From: Candidatus Thorarchaeota archaeon
GTDB lineage: Archaea; Asgardarchaeota; Thorarchaeia; Thorarchaeales; Thorarchaeaceae
DNA: 64,000 nt
Assembly (NCBI GenBank): GCA_016933575.1
Contig: JAFGAR010000088.1
Location: 1 to 64,000, forward strand
Reading direction: 5' to 3'
Part shown: piece by piece, positions 16,860 to 25,347 of the stretch
Layout of the letters: the number at the start of each line of letters is the position of its first letter
Position numbering within the stretch: the stretch's first letter is position 1
Translations under genes and position numbers: made by a program
The notes under the pieces: model-generated
Told to the model about the DNA's origin: nothing
The model's input: the letters and a program-made list of their open reading frames with translations, nothing else
Databases searched by the model: none

Positions 16860-18569
16860 ATGACACTCAAAAAGAGATACCTCATTCTTATTATCGGTCT
16901 TATTGTGATGGTTTCAGGAGTAGCTAGTGCTGCTTATGCTCAGACGGGTTATGGAACTGTAAGCGTCACAGAGGTTGATTTTCAAGCTGCTGATGGATCT
17001 ATGATTCACAGTACACTGCAGCGACCATTCTATGCCACAAATGCGAATCCCCTCCCAGGAGTAGTCGTTATCCATGGATCATTACAGAACAAAGAATGGT
17101 TGATGGCATTTGGAATTGAGTTGGCACGTCGTGGTTTCGTCGTATTAACAATCGATGCAAACGGACATGGTAACTCAGATCCTGGAACAGGAAGTGGCGC
17201 CGCTGCCTTGGACTATATTGCATCTCTAGATTTTGTTGATAGTTCACAGATTGGTCTGATTGGACATAGTATGGGTGGAGGTATCTCATGGAGTGCAATC
17301 AGCGAATCAAGCGTATATGTTCGCGCACTCATACTGGTTGGATCGGGTTTTTGGACTGAAGCACCCTATATTCCTAATACACTGGTCGCAGTTGGTAGTT
17401 TTGACTCGCTCTCAAGCTATCCCAGTAATATCACAAAATTAGAGCCATACTTCAATGTGACCAATATTTTACCTGATACAACATATGGGAATTTCACAGA
17501 CAACACTGCAAGAAGGGCAATATTTCCTGCAACAAACCACCTTTTTGAAACCATAGACCCAATCATTGTGAAAGAGAGTGTAGATTGGATGAGGGAAAGC
17601 CTCAAGGGTGGTCTCGAGGATGAACATTGGATTGATAGTTCTAATCTCATATTTTCAGCTTGGTTGATTGGCGGGTTATTTGGATTGCTTGGGGCATTAC
17701 TGACTGTCTTCCCAATGATGTTGATCTTACTGAATATACCTATTTTCACAGACCTGAAACATCAATCTTTAGATGTGAATCCAAGAGATACGAGCTCGAT
17801 TCTTATCTATGGTATGGTATACGGATTCATTGGAGTCATTACATTCTTTCCATTCTTGATTATTGGCACATTGATTCAGTCTGTTATACCCTTTCCACAA
17901 TACAATGGAGTTCCGGTGATGTCTTGGATATTAGGGAGTGGGTTGATTGCCGCGTTGGTTCTACGTTTCATCCTTCAAAGAAAATCAGACCTACAGCTTA
18001 GTCTGAAAGATTTCTTGAGAATCGATAGCAAGGAAGGTCAACTTGCTATTGTAAAGACATTTGTCTTGGCTGCAATCATAACTATTTGGTTGTATGCTCT
18101 TACTCTATTGGTAGACATGGGTCTTGTACTTGATCTAAGATGTTTTCTCCCCGGACTTCATGACCTTACACTAAACCAAGCTCTACAAGTACCACTCTAC
18201 TTCATTGTATTTCTTGTCTATTTCATTACAGAAGGTGCCTGGTTTACTTCAATTCTGCAACCAAAGACCACGGGAACTTGGACAAGGTCCCAGATTGAAT
18301 GGACTGCAATGGCGATTTTCATCAAGACCTTACCGTACCTGATTCTCATTGCGATAGAGTACCTTGGAGGACTCCTTGCAGGAGCTCCTGTAATCCCGGG
18401 AATCATCGGATATTCATGGCTCTTCTTCTATGCCTTTGCTCCATGGTTTGCCATATGTACGGTCATAACTGTATTTGCATATCGTGTGACAGGAAACAGA
18501 TGGCTAGGAGCCATGGTCAATGCATTGATTTGCGCTTGGTTATTAGCTTCTATTCTATCAATTAGATGA
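16860..18569 (+). CDS. Alpha/beta hydrolase fused to a polytopic membrane domain
   Basis: A 569-residue protein with an N-terminal membrane segment or signal anchor (residues 7-28), then an alpha/beta-hydrolase domain of about 220 residues facing outside: GVVVIHGSLQNKEW as oxyanion-hole region, GHGNSDPGTG, nucleophile elbow IGLIGHSMGGG, and catalytic His in FPATNHLFE. The C-terminal 300 residues contain about seven or eight membrane helices with no catalytic motif. Lipid or surface-polymer hydrolysis is a reasonable guess. The next gene is convergent and a strong hairpin terminator lies between. Confidence 0.82.
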   Translation: MTLKKRYLILIIGLIVMVSGVASAAYAQTGYGTVSVTEVDFQAADGSMIHSTLQRPFYATNANPLPGVVVIHGSLQNKEWLMAFGIELARRGFVVLTIDANGHGNSDPGTGSGAAALDYIASLDFVDSSQIGLIGHSMGGGISWSAISESSVYVRALILVGSGFWTEAPYIPNTLVAVGSFDSLSSYPSNITKLEPYFNVTNILPDTTYGNFTDNTARRAIFPATNHLFETIDPIIVKESVDWMRESLKGGLEDEHWIDSSNLIFSAWLIGGLFGLLGALLTVFPMMLILLNIPIFTDLKHQSLDVNPRDTSSILIYGMVYGFIGVITFFPFLIIGTLIQSVIPFPQYNGVPVMSWILGSGLIAALVLRFILQRKSDLQLSLKDFLRIDSKEGQLAIVKTFVLAAIITIWLYALTLLVDMGLVLDLRCFLPGLHDLTLNQALQVPLYFIVFLVYFITEGAWFTSILQPKTTGTWTRSQIEWTAMAIFIKTLPYLILIAIEYLGGLLAGAPVIPGIIGYSWLFFYAFAPWFAICTVITVFAYRVTGNRWLGAMVNALICAWLLASILSIR

Positions 18570-18588
18570 TAATTGAGAATACAAAGAC

Positions 18589-18623
18589 AGCAGGCATTGA
18601 TTGCCTGCTGCCAGATATTTTTC
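18589..18623. terminator. Hairpin with T-run between convergent genes
   Basis: CAGCAGGCA (18589-18597) pairs with TGCCTGCTG (18603-18611), loop TTGAT, followed by ATATTTTT. It ends the hydrolase transcript and sits just beyond the stop of the opposite-strand gene. Confidence 0.7.
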
Positions 18624-18627
18624 CTGT

Positions 18628-19533
18628 CTATTTAGTAGGCTGTGTGAATAACCATTCGATAAGACCTGTACCTTGTAATCCAAGTTCTTCGCATTGATGA
18701 ATTGCCATTCCTTCATAGAGATCAGTCCGACCTTCAGGAAATTCACGAGTAAATCTGACGTAACTATTTGATGAGATTAGCTGGGATCTGAGAGTGTATA
18801 CTATCCCATCGTGATCTAGTATTGTTGTCTTTGCGCCGATTGGTATTCCTGAATTCGGATGGGTTTCTGTTGTGAGTTCTATACGCTCTATGGGTATATG
18901 AGCATCTAAGCTGCTAATCCCTCCAGAAGGATAAGCAGTCCCTTTGACCAAATCTCTTCGAAGACCGATAGATAAATTATCAAATTGAGCGTGAAGAGCG
19001 AACCAACTCTCGATATGCCAATCTCTGGAACCCCAGCTCTTGTCCCGCTGACCGAGGCCATTGAACTTCAGAATTCTACCATCTGAGAATGTGAGAGTAC
19101 CATGGGGTGAGCCAGATTGCTCAAAATGACCAGACCAAGAGGTCCCACTCCCACTACCGAAGTCATAGACAGGAAATCGACCCGGCCAGACAATATCAGC
19201 CTTGAGATTCTTGCCGAGATAGGTTATTCGCCACTCTTTGAGAGGTTTCGTCAGGTCAAATCTCAATGTCCCATCTGACAATGCCTCTGAAAGATTGCCT
19301 GAGAAATTACCACTTGGTTCTTCAAAATGAACTTCGCGCTTATCATGATCATAGAAGAGTGTAAATACAAACTCTCTCTTTCCAATATTGGGAAGAAGAC
19401 CTATGGTGGAAAATCCAGACACACCTGCATCAAGATCCACCCAGTTGAAATAATAGCTCTCGCGCCAATTTGGTTTCTTATCTGCATCATGGACGTATTC
19501 ATCAGTTTCTGAAAGCATTGGCATTTCTGTCAC
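18628..19533 (-). CDS. CrtC/AttH-like lipocalin-fold protein
   Basis: A 301-residue, beta-rich, Trp/Gly-rich protein without signal peptide or membrane segment. Features such as GFSTIGLLPNIGKREF, GRFPVYDFGSGSGTSWSGHFEQ, the GLGQRDKSWGSRDW motif and WFALHAQF resemble the tandem lipocalin-like domains of the CrtC/AttH hydratase-like superfamily (hydroxyneurosporene synthase and tocopherol-cyclase relatives). GxGxRDxSWGxRxW is the recurrent motif of that group. A lipid or isoprenoid ligand is plausible but unproven. The GTG start at 19533 follows the preceding gene by 12 bases, so the two form an operon. Confidence 0.6.
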   Translation of the reverse strand: MTEMPMLSETDEYVHDADKKPNWRESYYFNWVDLDAGVSGFSTIGLLPNIGKREFVFTLFYDHDKREVHFEEPSGNFSGNLSEALSDGTLRFDLTKPLKEWRITYLGKNLKADIVWPGRFPVYDFGSGSGTSWSGHFEQSGSPHGTLTFSDGRILKFNGLGQRDKSWGSRDWHIESWFALHAQFDNLSIGLRRDLVKGTAYPSGGISSLDAHIPIERIELTTETHPNSGIPIGAKTTILDHDGIVYTLRSQLISSNSYVRFTREFPEGRTDLYEGMAIHQCEELGLQGTGLIEWLFTQPTK

Positions 19534-19545
19534 AATCAGACACTC

Positions 19546-20712
19546 CTATTCTGGGAGTAGGTATAGAGTTGGATCTTCTTCCATCTCATCATCAAAACGA
19601 CCAAATCTTATGAAAGCAGGATCTGCATCGTTATCCATAAAGAAGGGGACATACTCGTCGATTACTGCTTGAGATAGTTTCCAGTCAATCTTGTCTGTTA
19701 TTCCAACCTGATTTGTATAGCGTGCGTAGCATCTCCAATAAGCTTCAGCTCCAGCAATCATGAGCTTTTCCTTATCCCACTCAGCAAATCGCAGATAGAG
19801 TTCCGTCTGTGCAGCATCTGCAGCATCAGCATAGGCTTGTAATTCATCTAGACCTACAGGGACTATCTTGGTACCATGTTTTGTATAAGCACAGGCATTA
19901 GTGACCAACCGGGAGTAATCACCTGGTTCAACAGTCACAGTCCCAATATCATTGAAGAATGACGTACATCCTTTCAGTGTCATAGCAATGCCTAAAGATG
20001 CAGAGGGAAGCTTGGTTTCAGTATCGGACCAGGGTAACCAGAGATCCTCCTTTCCATCATGAAGATGGGTGTATTCTGATATGATTAATACCTCATCCTT
20101 GGAAACTGGAAAAGGGCCATGATCGATAATTTTTGCACGGGCCTCACATTCATCCATGAAAGCATACAGGTCGACTGAACCAATGTTTCTGCGAATGCTA
20201 CGTACCTGTTCTTCGGTGACTGGTTCGAGATTGTCTTTCACCCAATCAAGACTGTCAGTATTCAAAGCAAGATTGACACCGCCTGAAGAGGCAACAGTGG
20301 GTTTTCCAGAATTGAAGTAATTAGTTCCTAGTTTGTACCATTGTTCAAGCATCCATTTCCATTGCTCCTGCTTCTCTCTTGATTCCTTGGAGGGATCACT
20401 ATCGAACTTGTTGAAGATTATCCCCATTCGAGCCAAACTATAGTAGAGCCACAGGTAGGTAATGGAAAGGGCTTGAATCTCAGAGAGTAGTGTCTTACTT
20501 CTCTTAGCAAGTTCTTCAGGGGTGATTCGCTCCCATACCTGCTTCATTACATCGTGGAGATGATAATAGGTCTGGTAGAAACTCACACTGATGTATTCAT
20601 TGACTGGAAAGAGCTTGGATTCTAACAACCCGCGTTCCGCAAGTATATCAGAAAATACGCAAGATAGATGTGTAAGCTGTTCATTGATTTTTGATATTTC
20701 CAATTCAATCAT
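19546..20712 (-). CDS. Protein of unknown function, partner of CrtC-like gene
   Basis: I do not recognise this 388-residue protein. It is largely helical and soluble, with many Trp/Tyr residues (ITYLWLYYSLARMG, WKWMLEQWYKLGTNYF, EAYWRCYARYTNQVG). A central part resembles a small beta domain (VSKDEVLIISEYTHLHDGKEDLW, TVTVEPGDYSRLVTNACAYTKHG) and it ends with an acidic tail. There are no signal peptide or metal motifs. It is the upstream gene of a two-gene operon with the lipocalin-like protein, so a shared role in handling a hydrophobic small molecule is a reasonable guess. Confidence 0.6.
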   Translation of the reverse strand: MIELEISKINEQLTHLSCVFSDILAERGLLESKLFPVNEYISVSFYQTYYHLHDVMKQVWERITPEELAKRSKTLLSEIQALSITYLWLYYSLARMGIIFNKFDSDPSKESREKQEQWKWMLEQWYKLGTNYFNSGKPTVASSGGVNLALNTDSLDWVKDNLEPVTEEQVRSIRRNIGSVDLYAFMDECEARAKIIDHGPFPVSKDEVLIISEYTHLHDGKEDLWLPWSDTETKLPSASLGIAMTLKGCTSFFNDIGTVTVEPGDYSRLVTNACAYTKHGTKIVPVGLDELQAYADAADAAQTELYLRFAEWDKEKLMIAGAEAYWRCYARYTNQVGITDKIDWKLSQAVIDEYVPFFMDNDADPAFIRFGRFDDEMEEDPTLYLLPE

Positions 20713-20870
20713 CCTCAGAGGTCATGCGTTCATTGTTGAAACGATGACTCTAAGCTTCGTGGTATTAAGTCATTCGAGAGTGTGGAGGGTCAATTTCTAG
20801 AGAATGAAACCAAGAGCCATCACTCTTATAATGGAGAATTCGTGCTAGAGAGAGAACTTCTAAGGATGGA

Positions 20871-21230
20871 TTGGCTGAATTGAAGAAGGTCGGGCAAGGC
20901 CTAATTTCACTGAAACTAGGAGCAGAAGGAGAATTGCGATATATCACATCTGTTCAGGAAGTTGTTCATCTCTTAAAGGAGGGGGCTGATGGGAAGATTG
21001 TCCTTGTAGATGATGCAGGTACAACATTCTTGGCGCCGATTCTTTCTAAACTAGCAGGTGTTGTCTGCATGTCAGGTGCACTTGGATCTCATCTAGCTAT
21101 TGTTACACGTGAGTTTGAAATTCCAGCATTGATGGGTGTAAAAATAGAGAATCCAAAAGAGCTGGAGAAGAAATTCGTTGCGATTAGACCTGATGATGGA
21201 GCATCTGGAGCTCTATTTGTTGAGGATTGA
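20871..21230 (+). CDS. Stand-alone PEP-utilising mobile (phosphohistidine) domain
   Basis: A 119-residue swivelling domain of the PEP-utilising enzyme family. The catalytic histidine motif is VCMSGALGSHLAIVTREFEI, corresponding to the usual G-G-x-T-S-H-A-A-I-x-A-R-E of PEP synthase and pyruvate phosphate dikinase. In those enzymes this domain is internal, but here it is a separate gene 16 bases upstream of an ATP-binding domain gene. It would carry a phosphoryl group on His between ATP and an acceptor. It begins at TTG 20871 after an AAGGATGGA run. Confidence 0.8.
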   Translation: MAELKKVGQGLISLKLGAEGELRYITSVQEVVHLLKEGADGKIVLVDDAGTTFLAPILSKLAGVVCMSGALGSHLAIVTREFEIPALMGVKIENPKELEKKFVAIRPDDGASGALFVED

Positions 21231-21246
21231 TAGGAGGTTTAAGTTC

Positions 21247-22242
21247 TTGGACAAAGAGAAGAAATCCTTGACTCAATCATTGGATTGCGTTCTACCAGAG
21301 GAGGTCGATCTTCATGGAGGGAAGGCTACAAATCTTGCAAGCTTGTGTCGTAAGGGATTTCTTGTCCCGAGAGGATTTTCAATATCAGCAGAGAATTTTG
21401 TACAAATGAAGACAGAAAATCCAGATGTAGTTCGAATAATAAAAAAACTTGAGAATCTGGATGATTTTGATGAGATAATAGAACTTGTACCAAAGCTTGA
21501 AACTCTGATAGCAGGTTACAAACTAAGTGACGACTTGAAATCTGCTATCGAGGGGGAGTTTGAGAGATTAGAAGATGGGCGAAGTTCAGAGTGGGGTTAT
21601 GCCATTCGTTCCTCAGCAACTATTGAAGACAGCAAGGATGTTTCCTTTGCCGGGCAGGCTATGAGCTTTCTTTGTGTCAGAGATATTTCACATCTTTTTG
21701 ATGCTGTGAAGCAGGTTTGGGGATCTACATTTTCACTAAATGCAATCATCTATCTTAAGACAAAAGGAATTCCAATTTCAAAAGTCAAAATGGCTGTGGT
21801 AATTCAAGAGATGATACCTGCAAGTATCTCAGGAGTGATGTTCACATCCAATGTTGTAACAAATAATTCCAAAGAGATGTTGATCAATGCCACATGGGGC
21901 CTAGGAGAAGCTCTTGTTTCAGGAAAAGTAATTCCAGATACCTATATTCTCGCAAAGAGTCCTCTTAGTATTGTCCAGCAAGAGAAGGGAATGAAAGAAG
22001 TGACTTCTACTGCATTAGTCACTGATAATGGTATTCAATCCGTTCTAGAGGAAACACCAAAGGAAAGGAGGGAGCAATTCACATTGGATGAGCGATCTCT
22101 TCTGAAGGTTGCTGAACTAGGTCTAGAGATTGAGAAACAAATGAAAGCCCCTCAAGACATTGAGTGGTGTATGAGAACCAATGGTGAACTTGTGATTCTT
22201 CAATCACGACCAATAACGACACTTAGTGACCTCTCATTGTAG
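21247..22242 (+). CDS. PEP synthase-type ATP-binding domain (PPDK_N) protein
   Basis: About 331 residues forming just the N-terminal ATP-grasp domain of PEP synthase, pyruvate phosphate dikinase or rifampin phosphotransferase. Landmarks are LHGGKATNLASLCRKGFLVP, IRSSATIEDSKDVSFAGQ, VKQVWGSTFSLNAIIYLK, VIQEMIPASISGVMFTSN, NATWGLGEALVSGKVIPD and the closing DIEWCM...LVILQSRPIT. The TTG at 21247 has GGAGGT eight bases upstream. The longer frame from 21178 overlaps the previous gene and is unlikely. No C-terminal PEP/pyruvate barrel or acceptor domain follows. With the upstream His domain it forms a split phosphotransferase of unknown substrate. Confidence 0.85.
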   Translation: MDKEKKSLTQSLDCVLPEEVDLHGGKATNLASLCRKGFLVPRGFSISAENFVQMKTENPDVVRIIKKLENLDDFDEIIELVPKLETLIAGYKLSDDLKSAIEGEFERLEDGRSSEWGYAIRSSATIEDSKDVSFAGQAMSFLCVRDISHLFDAVKQVWGSTFSLNAIIYLKTKGIPISKVKMAVVIQEMIPASISGVMFTSNVVTNNSKEMLINATWGLGEALVSGKVIPDTYILAKSPLSIVQQEKGMKEVTSTALVTDNGIQSVLEETPKERREQFTLDERSLLKVAELGLEIEKQMKAPQDIEWCMRTNGELVILQSRPITTLSDLSL

Positions 22243-22507
22243 CAAGAGAGTCACCAGGTTTTACAGTGATTGCATGTTCTGGACAGATTGAAACACATTT
22301 CATACATCCAGTGCATTTAGAGAGCCATATGGCATCGATTCTCCAAATTTCGGGATTATGAGGATCTGGATGATCTTCCAAAGTGGGATGCATTAGAAAC
22401 ACTGCAGGATCACAGACATGAAGACATTTTCTACAGTCACGAGGATCAGTACTTGCACCAGTGTGACATTTGGAATAGTCAATCTTGATAATTGTTTTCT
22501 TAACCAC
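22223..22507 (-). CDS. Ferredoxin-like 4Fe-4S protein
   Basis: A small protein of about 94 residues with a C-terminal ferredoxin motif CTGCMKCVSICPEHAI (C-x2-C-x2-C-x3-C-P) and an N-terminal Cys set (YSKCHTGASTDPRDCRKCLHVCDP). Two clusters are possible, but the spacing of the first set is unusual. I prefer the GTG at 22507 because GAGGTGG lies just upstream. It is the second gene of an operon with the larger FeS protein. Its 3' end overlaps the ATP-binding-domain gene by 20 bases. It is probably an electron carrier or subunit of the neighbour. Confidence 0.8.
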   Translation of the reverse strand: MVKKTIIKIDYSKCHTGASTDPRDCRKCLHVCDPAVFLMHPTLEDHPDPHNPEIWRIDAIWLSKCTGCMKCVSICPEHAITVKPGDSLATMRGH

Positions 22508-22517
22508 CCATACCACC

Positions 22518-23387
22518 TCAGTATTTTCCTGCCTGTCCCGGAACGGACTCTCTTGGGATTAATTTGAGCGCATCATGATTACATGCATGTCTGCATACAC
22601 CGCAGCCAAAACATTTGTCCAAATCTACTATCACACGCTTTACTGATGGAAGGTACCTTAGTGCATTAAATTGGCACATTCTTACGCAGGACTTGCAGCC
22701 TTGGCATTTGTCAATGTCAATATCTATCACATATTCGCCCTTATAGACAGTCTTCAGATTAAAGTCATTGCGAAGTCTGAGACCTCCGCATTCGGGACTT
22801 TCACACGAACAGATTGCATTGATGTAAGGTACTGGTTGGAACCAGACAGAGGCAACATAGCCCTTCTCATTCTGCTCTTGGAGAGCTTGGATTGCTTCTT
22901 CTCTGTCAAGGCGATACTTGACTCCTTCAGGAATATACCGTGTGTGTTTCTCAATTACCTCAGATAATTGACCAAAATTGATACATACTGCATCCTTTAC
23001 GCCTCGCTGCATCCATCGACAGACACAGTAGTTCTTAATGATAGGTTCTGCAGCTAGATTCCCGATAATATGTTGAGCATCTTCAAGGGGAAGTACCTGC
23101 CCAAAATGGCCATCTGCTCTAACGGGATTTCTATTCTTCTTTTCGCTGTGAATCTGGCCTTCAACAACTTTACGAATCACTCTCCCAATAATAGGCATCT
23201 GCATTTTATAGCCTAGACCAATCGAATTGAATCCCATTATCTTTCTGATGAAGAGAGTTTCCATATTCTTCCATTGTTCATTGAGATATTCACTGGCGTT
23301 GTACTCGTCAGCTAGCTCATTTCTATAGAGTCGAGCGTTGTTGTACCACTTGCCACCATCACCGTGTTTGAAGCACCATTCACACAT
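22518..23387 (-). CDS. 4Fe-4S dicluster protein, probable redox enzyme subunit
   Basis: A 289-residue protein with three parts. The N-terminal segment starts MCEWCFKHGDGGKWYNNARLYR. A middle domain has Cys residues in NYCVCRWMQRG, DAVCINFG and AICSCESPECGG. The C-terminal bacterial-type 2x[4Fe-4S] ferredoxin domain has CQGCKSCVRMCQFNAL and CFGCGVCRHACNHDALKLIP. I recognise the architecture from uncharacterised archaeal anaerobes but not its reaction. The ATG at 23387 has GGTGAT just upstream. It is co-transcribed with the small ferredoxin gene, 10 bases apart, suggesting one electron-transfer complex. Confidence 0.8.
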   Translation of the reverse strand: MCEWCFKHGDGGKWYNNARLYRNELADEYNASEYLNEQWKNMETLFIRKIMGFNSIGLGYKMQMPIIGRVIRKVVEGQIHSEKKNRNPVRADGHFGQVLPLEDAQHIIGNLAAEPIIKNYCVCRWMQRGVKDAVCINFGQLSEVIEKHTRYIPEGVKYRLDREEAIQALQEQNEKGYVASVWFQPVPYINAICSCESPECGGLRLRNDFNLKTVYKGEYVIDIDIDKCQGCKSCVRMCQFNALRYLPSVKRVIVDLDKCFGCGVCRHACNHDALKLIPRESVPGQAGKY

Positions 23388-23571
23388 TGATATCACCCTT
23401 AGCAGTTAGAGATATTTTCTCAGTTCATTTGCAATATTTAAGGGTCTTGTACACATAGTAAGATACGAAATTGGTTCTAAATGCGCATTTAGAAGAGATA
23501 AGTGAGATGTGGTGCTTTTATTGTAATCAGTCGTTTAATCTTTGGTCAAATCCAATGGTGGTTAGAAATCG

Positions 23572-24264
23572 TTGCAAATAATACTCGATATGACAACAAT
23601 GGCTAATATTGCTACAATTTTATTCTCAGCCGTAATGGCCACATTTCTCTTTTCTCTATGGTATCGCCAAGAGAACAGATTGTATTCAGATCTTCCGCTT
23701 ATGTTTGGAATAACGCTGCTAACGCAAGCTATCAACAATTTCATACTCATAATACCAGTCTTAGGAATTGCTCCAGCGTCTCTGGAACTCTTCAGATTTA
23801 GATCCCTTGTCATAATTGGAACTGCATTTCCGATGCTAGTAGTTCTCATAACTATCTGGTTACCAAGACTGAAACGACATCATAGCAAAATCCTTGGTTT
23901 GTTAGCAGTTTATTGGGTGACTGTTGCCCTATTAGGCCCTTCAGAGGCAATAATCATGATGCTCCATCTTCCCGTCATTGCAGTGATGACACTTGGGATG
24001 ATTGTGACGTTTTCAATTACTTGGAAAACAAATCGACTCAAAGAAGTCCGTAGCGATTATATGGTTTTATCCTTTATTCTAGGATTCGCTGGGCAAGTGG
24101 GTAAAGTTCCAATGATGAACATGGGTCTCGATGTTCTCGGTCACCTCATTAATGCAGTTGCTACAGTACTTATCGCACTGGCTCTATACAATCCTTGGTA
24201 TAGACGAGAGAAAGCTGTTTTGGCAAAGACAGAAGATACACCAATGGCATCAGTGACAATCTAG
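23572..24264 (+). CDS. Seven-helix membrane protein of unknown function
   Basis: About 230 residues with seven hydrophobic stretches and short basic loops (WLPRLKRHHSK, WKTNRLKEVRSD), ending in a charged cytosolic tail. There is no recognisable motif. Length and topology recall the membrane protein at 3300, which is paired with an HTH gene. A TTG start at 23572 is assigned; ATG codons six and nine codons later are alternatives. It is followed after 20 bases by a CPBP protease gene, so both are likely in one operon. Confidence 0.65.
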   Translation: MQIILDMTTMANIATILFSAVMATFLFSLWYRQENRLYSDLPLMFGITLLTQAINNFILIIPVLGIAPASLELFRFRSLVIIGTAFPMLVVLITIWLPRLKRHHSKILGLLAVYWVTVALLGPSEAIIMMLHLPVIAVMTLGMIVTFSITWKTNRLKEVRSDYMVLSFILGFAGQVGKVPMMNMGLDVLGHLINAVATVLIALALYNPWYRREKAVLAKTEDTPMASVTI

Positions 24265-24283
24265 TAAGGAGGCTACGTTTTAG

Positions 24284-25207
24284 ATGACTGTATTAGAAAC
24301 TGGCCGTGAGATTGAGCAGAGGCCAGCAGAAAGTAAGCCCTTTCTATCAAGAATTGAGCTTTTGCCTCTTGCCCTCATTTTGATTACAATAGCAGTAGTC
24401 TGGAGACAGATTGATATCTTCATTCTCGGACTTGGCGATACTTGGATGAACATTCTGCCTAACAAATTATTCACAATGCTAATTATTCTCGGAATTTTTT
24501 GGAGATATAGAAGGAGTGAGATTGAACCAATTCTGGGTCTGAGTCGGAACAATTTGAGAACTCAGCTTGCTATGGGCACAATCATCGGTCTTGTGATGAT
24601 CTTCTTCATGGACTCCTTACCTGTCATCCTCTACGGTACATTCATAGACACAGCATATCCACTCAATCTGAATATCATCGCTATCAATATGCTCTGGTAT
24701 CAATTTCTCTTCTTTCTATGCAATGCTGTAGTAGAGGAGAGCCTATTTCGTGGAATGCTACAGAATGGTCTGAATACCTATACAACTCCGAACCGTGCAA
24801 TACTGATCTCTGCAATAATTTTTGGGATATATCATGTCTGCTGGCCAATTCTAAAACTACTCACTGGAGGTTTCAATGCAGGTGAAGCCTTCTCTATGCT
24901 TCTCTTCTCTGGAATCACTGGAGGATTCTTTGGAATATACTATGAAAAATTCAGCTCAAGAAAGTCCTTGATGGGACCAATCGCAGCTCACACGTTAATC
25001 AATTTCATCAATGAGAACTTCAAGATTGGTCCAGAGATCGCGGATCAAGGACCAGATCTAGCATTTGGGAACCCTGCAATACTTGGGATTGCAGCAGTGA
25101 TGTTCCTTGTCACGATGACTTTTCTGATAGCTTTTGTCTGGCGTTATAGAATTGAGAGTGTACAAGTAGCTTGGAAGAAATTCGTGAGTGTGTTCACAAA
25201 GGAATAG
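24284..25207 (+). CDS. CPBP family intramembrane metalloprotease
   Basis: A 307-residue membrane protein with about eight helices. The CPBP/Abi (Rce1-like) active-site signature is clear: NAVVEESLFRGMLQNGL carries the EExxxR motif, followed by IIFGIYHVCWP (His) and PIAAHTLINFINEN (second His region). Such enzymes cut membrane-embedded or prenylated peptides. The substrate is unknown. It follows the seven-helix protein closely and ends at a strong terminator hairpin. Confidence 0.85.
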   Translation: MTVLETGREIEQRPAESKPFLSRIELLPLALILITIAVVWRQIDIFILGLGDTWMNILPNKLFTMLIILGIFWRYRRSEIEPILGLSRNNLRTQLAMGTIIGLVMIFFMDSLPVILYGTFIDTAYPLNLNIIAINMLWYQFLFFLCNAVVEESLFRGMLQNGLNTYTTPNRAILISAIIFGIYHVCWPILKLLTGGFNAGEAFSMLLFSGITGGFFGIYYEKFSSRKSLMGPIAAHTLINFINENFKIGPEIADQGPDLAFGNPAILGIAAVMFLVTMTFLIAFVWRYRIESVQVAWKKFVSVFTKE

Positions 25208-25226
25208 GAAATTTTAGTAAAATTAG

Positions 25227-25260
25227 AGATCATCACGATTTGTGATGATCTTTATTTTTT
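25227..25260 (+). terminator. Intrinsic-type terminator
   Basis: A perfect 10-bp stem, AGATCATCAC (25227-25236) with GTGATGATCT (25242-25251), loop GATTT, then TTATTTTTT. It lies 19 bases after the CPBP protease stop. Confidence 0.75.
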
Positions 25261-25347
25261 CATTTTCGGACCGATTGAACTGAGAATAGCTCCTAGAAAC
25301 CCTTTTTTCACACGATATAGTATATGAAAAGGTAGAGGAATCACCTT

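Noticed and set aside
21178..21246. Upstream extension of the PEP-synthase-type ATP-binding gene
   Set aside because: It overlaps the mobile-domain gene in another frame and lies before a clear GGAGGT site. The domain begins after TTG 21247.
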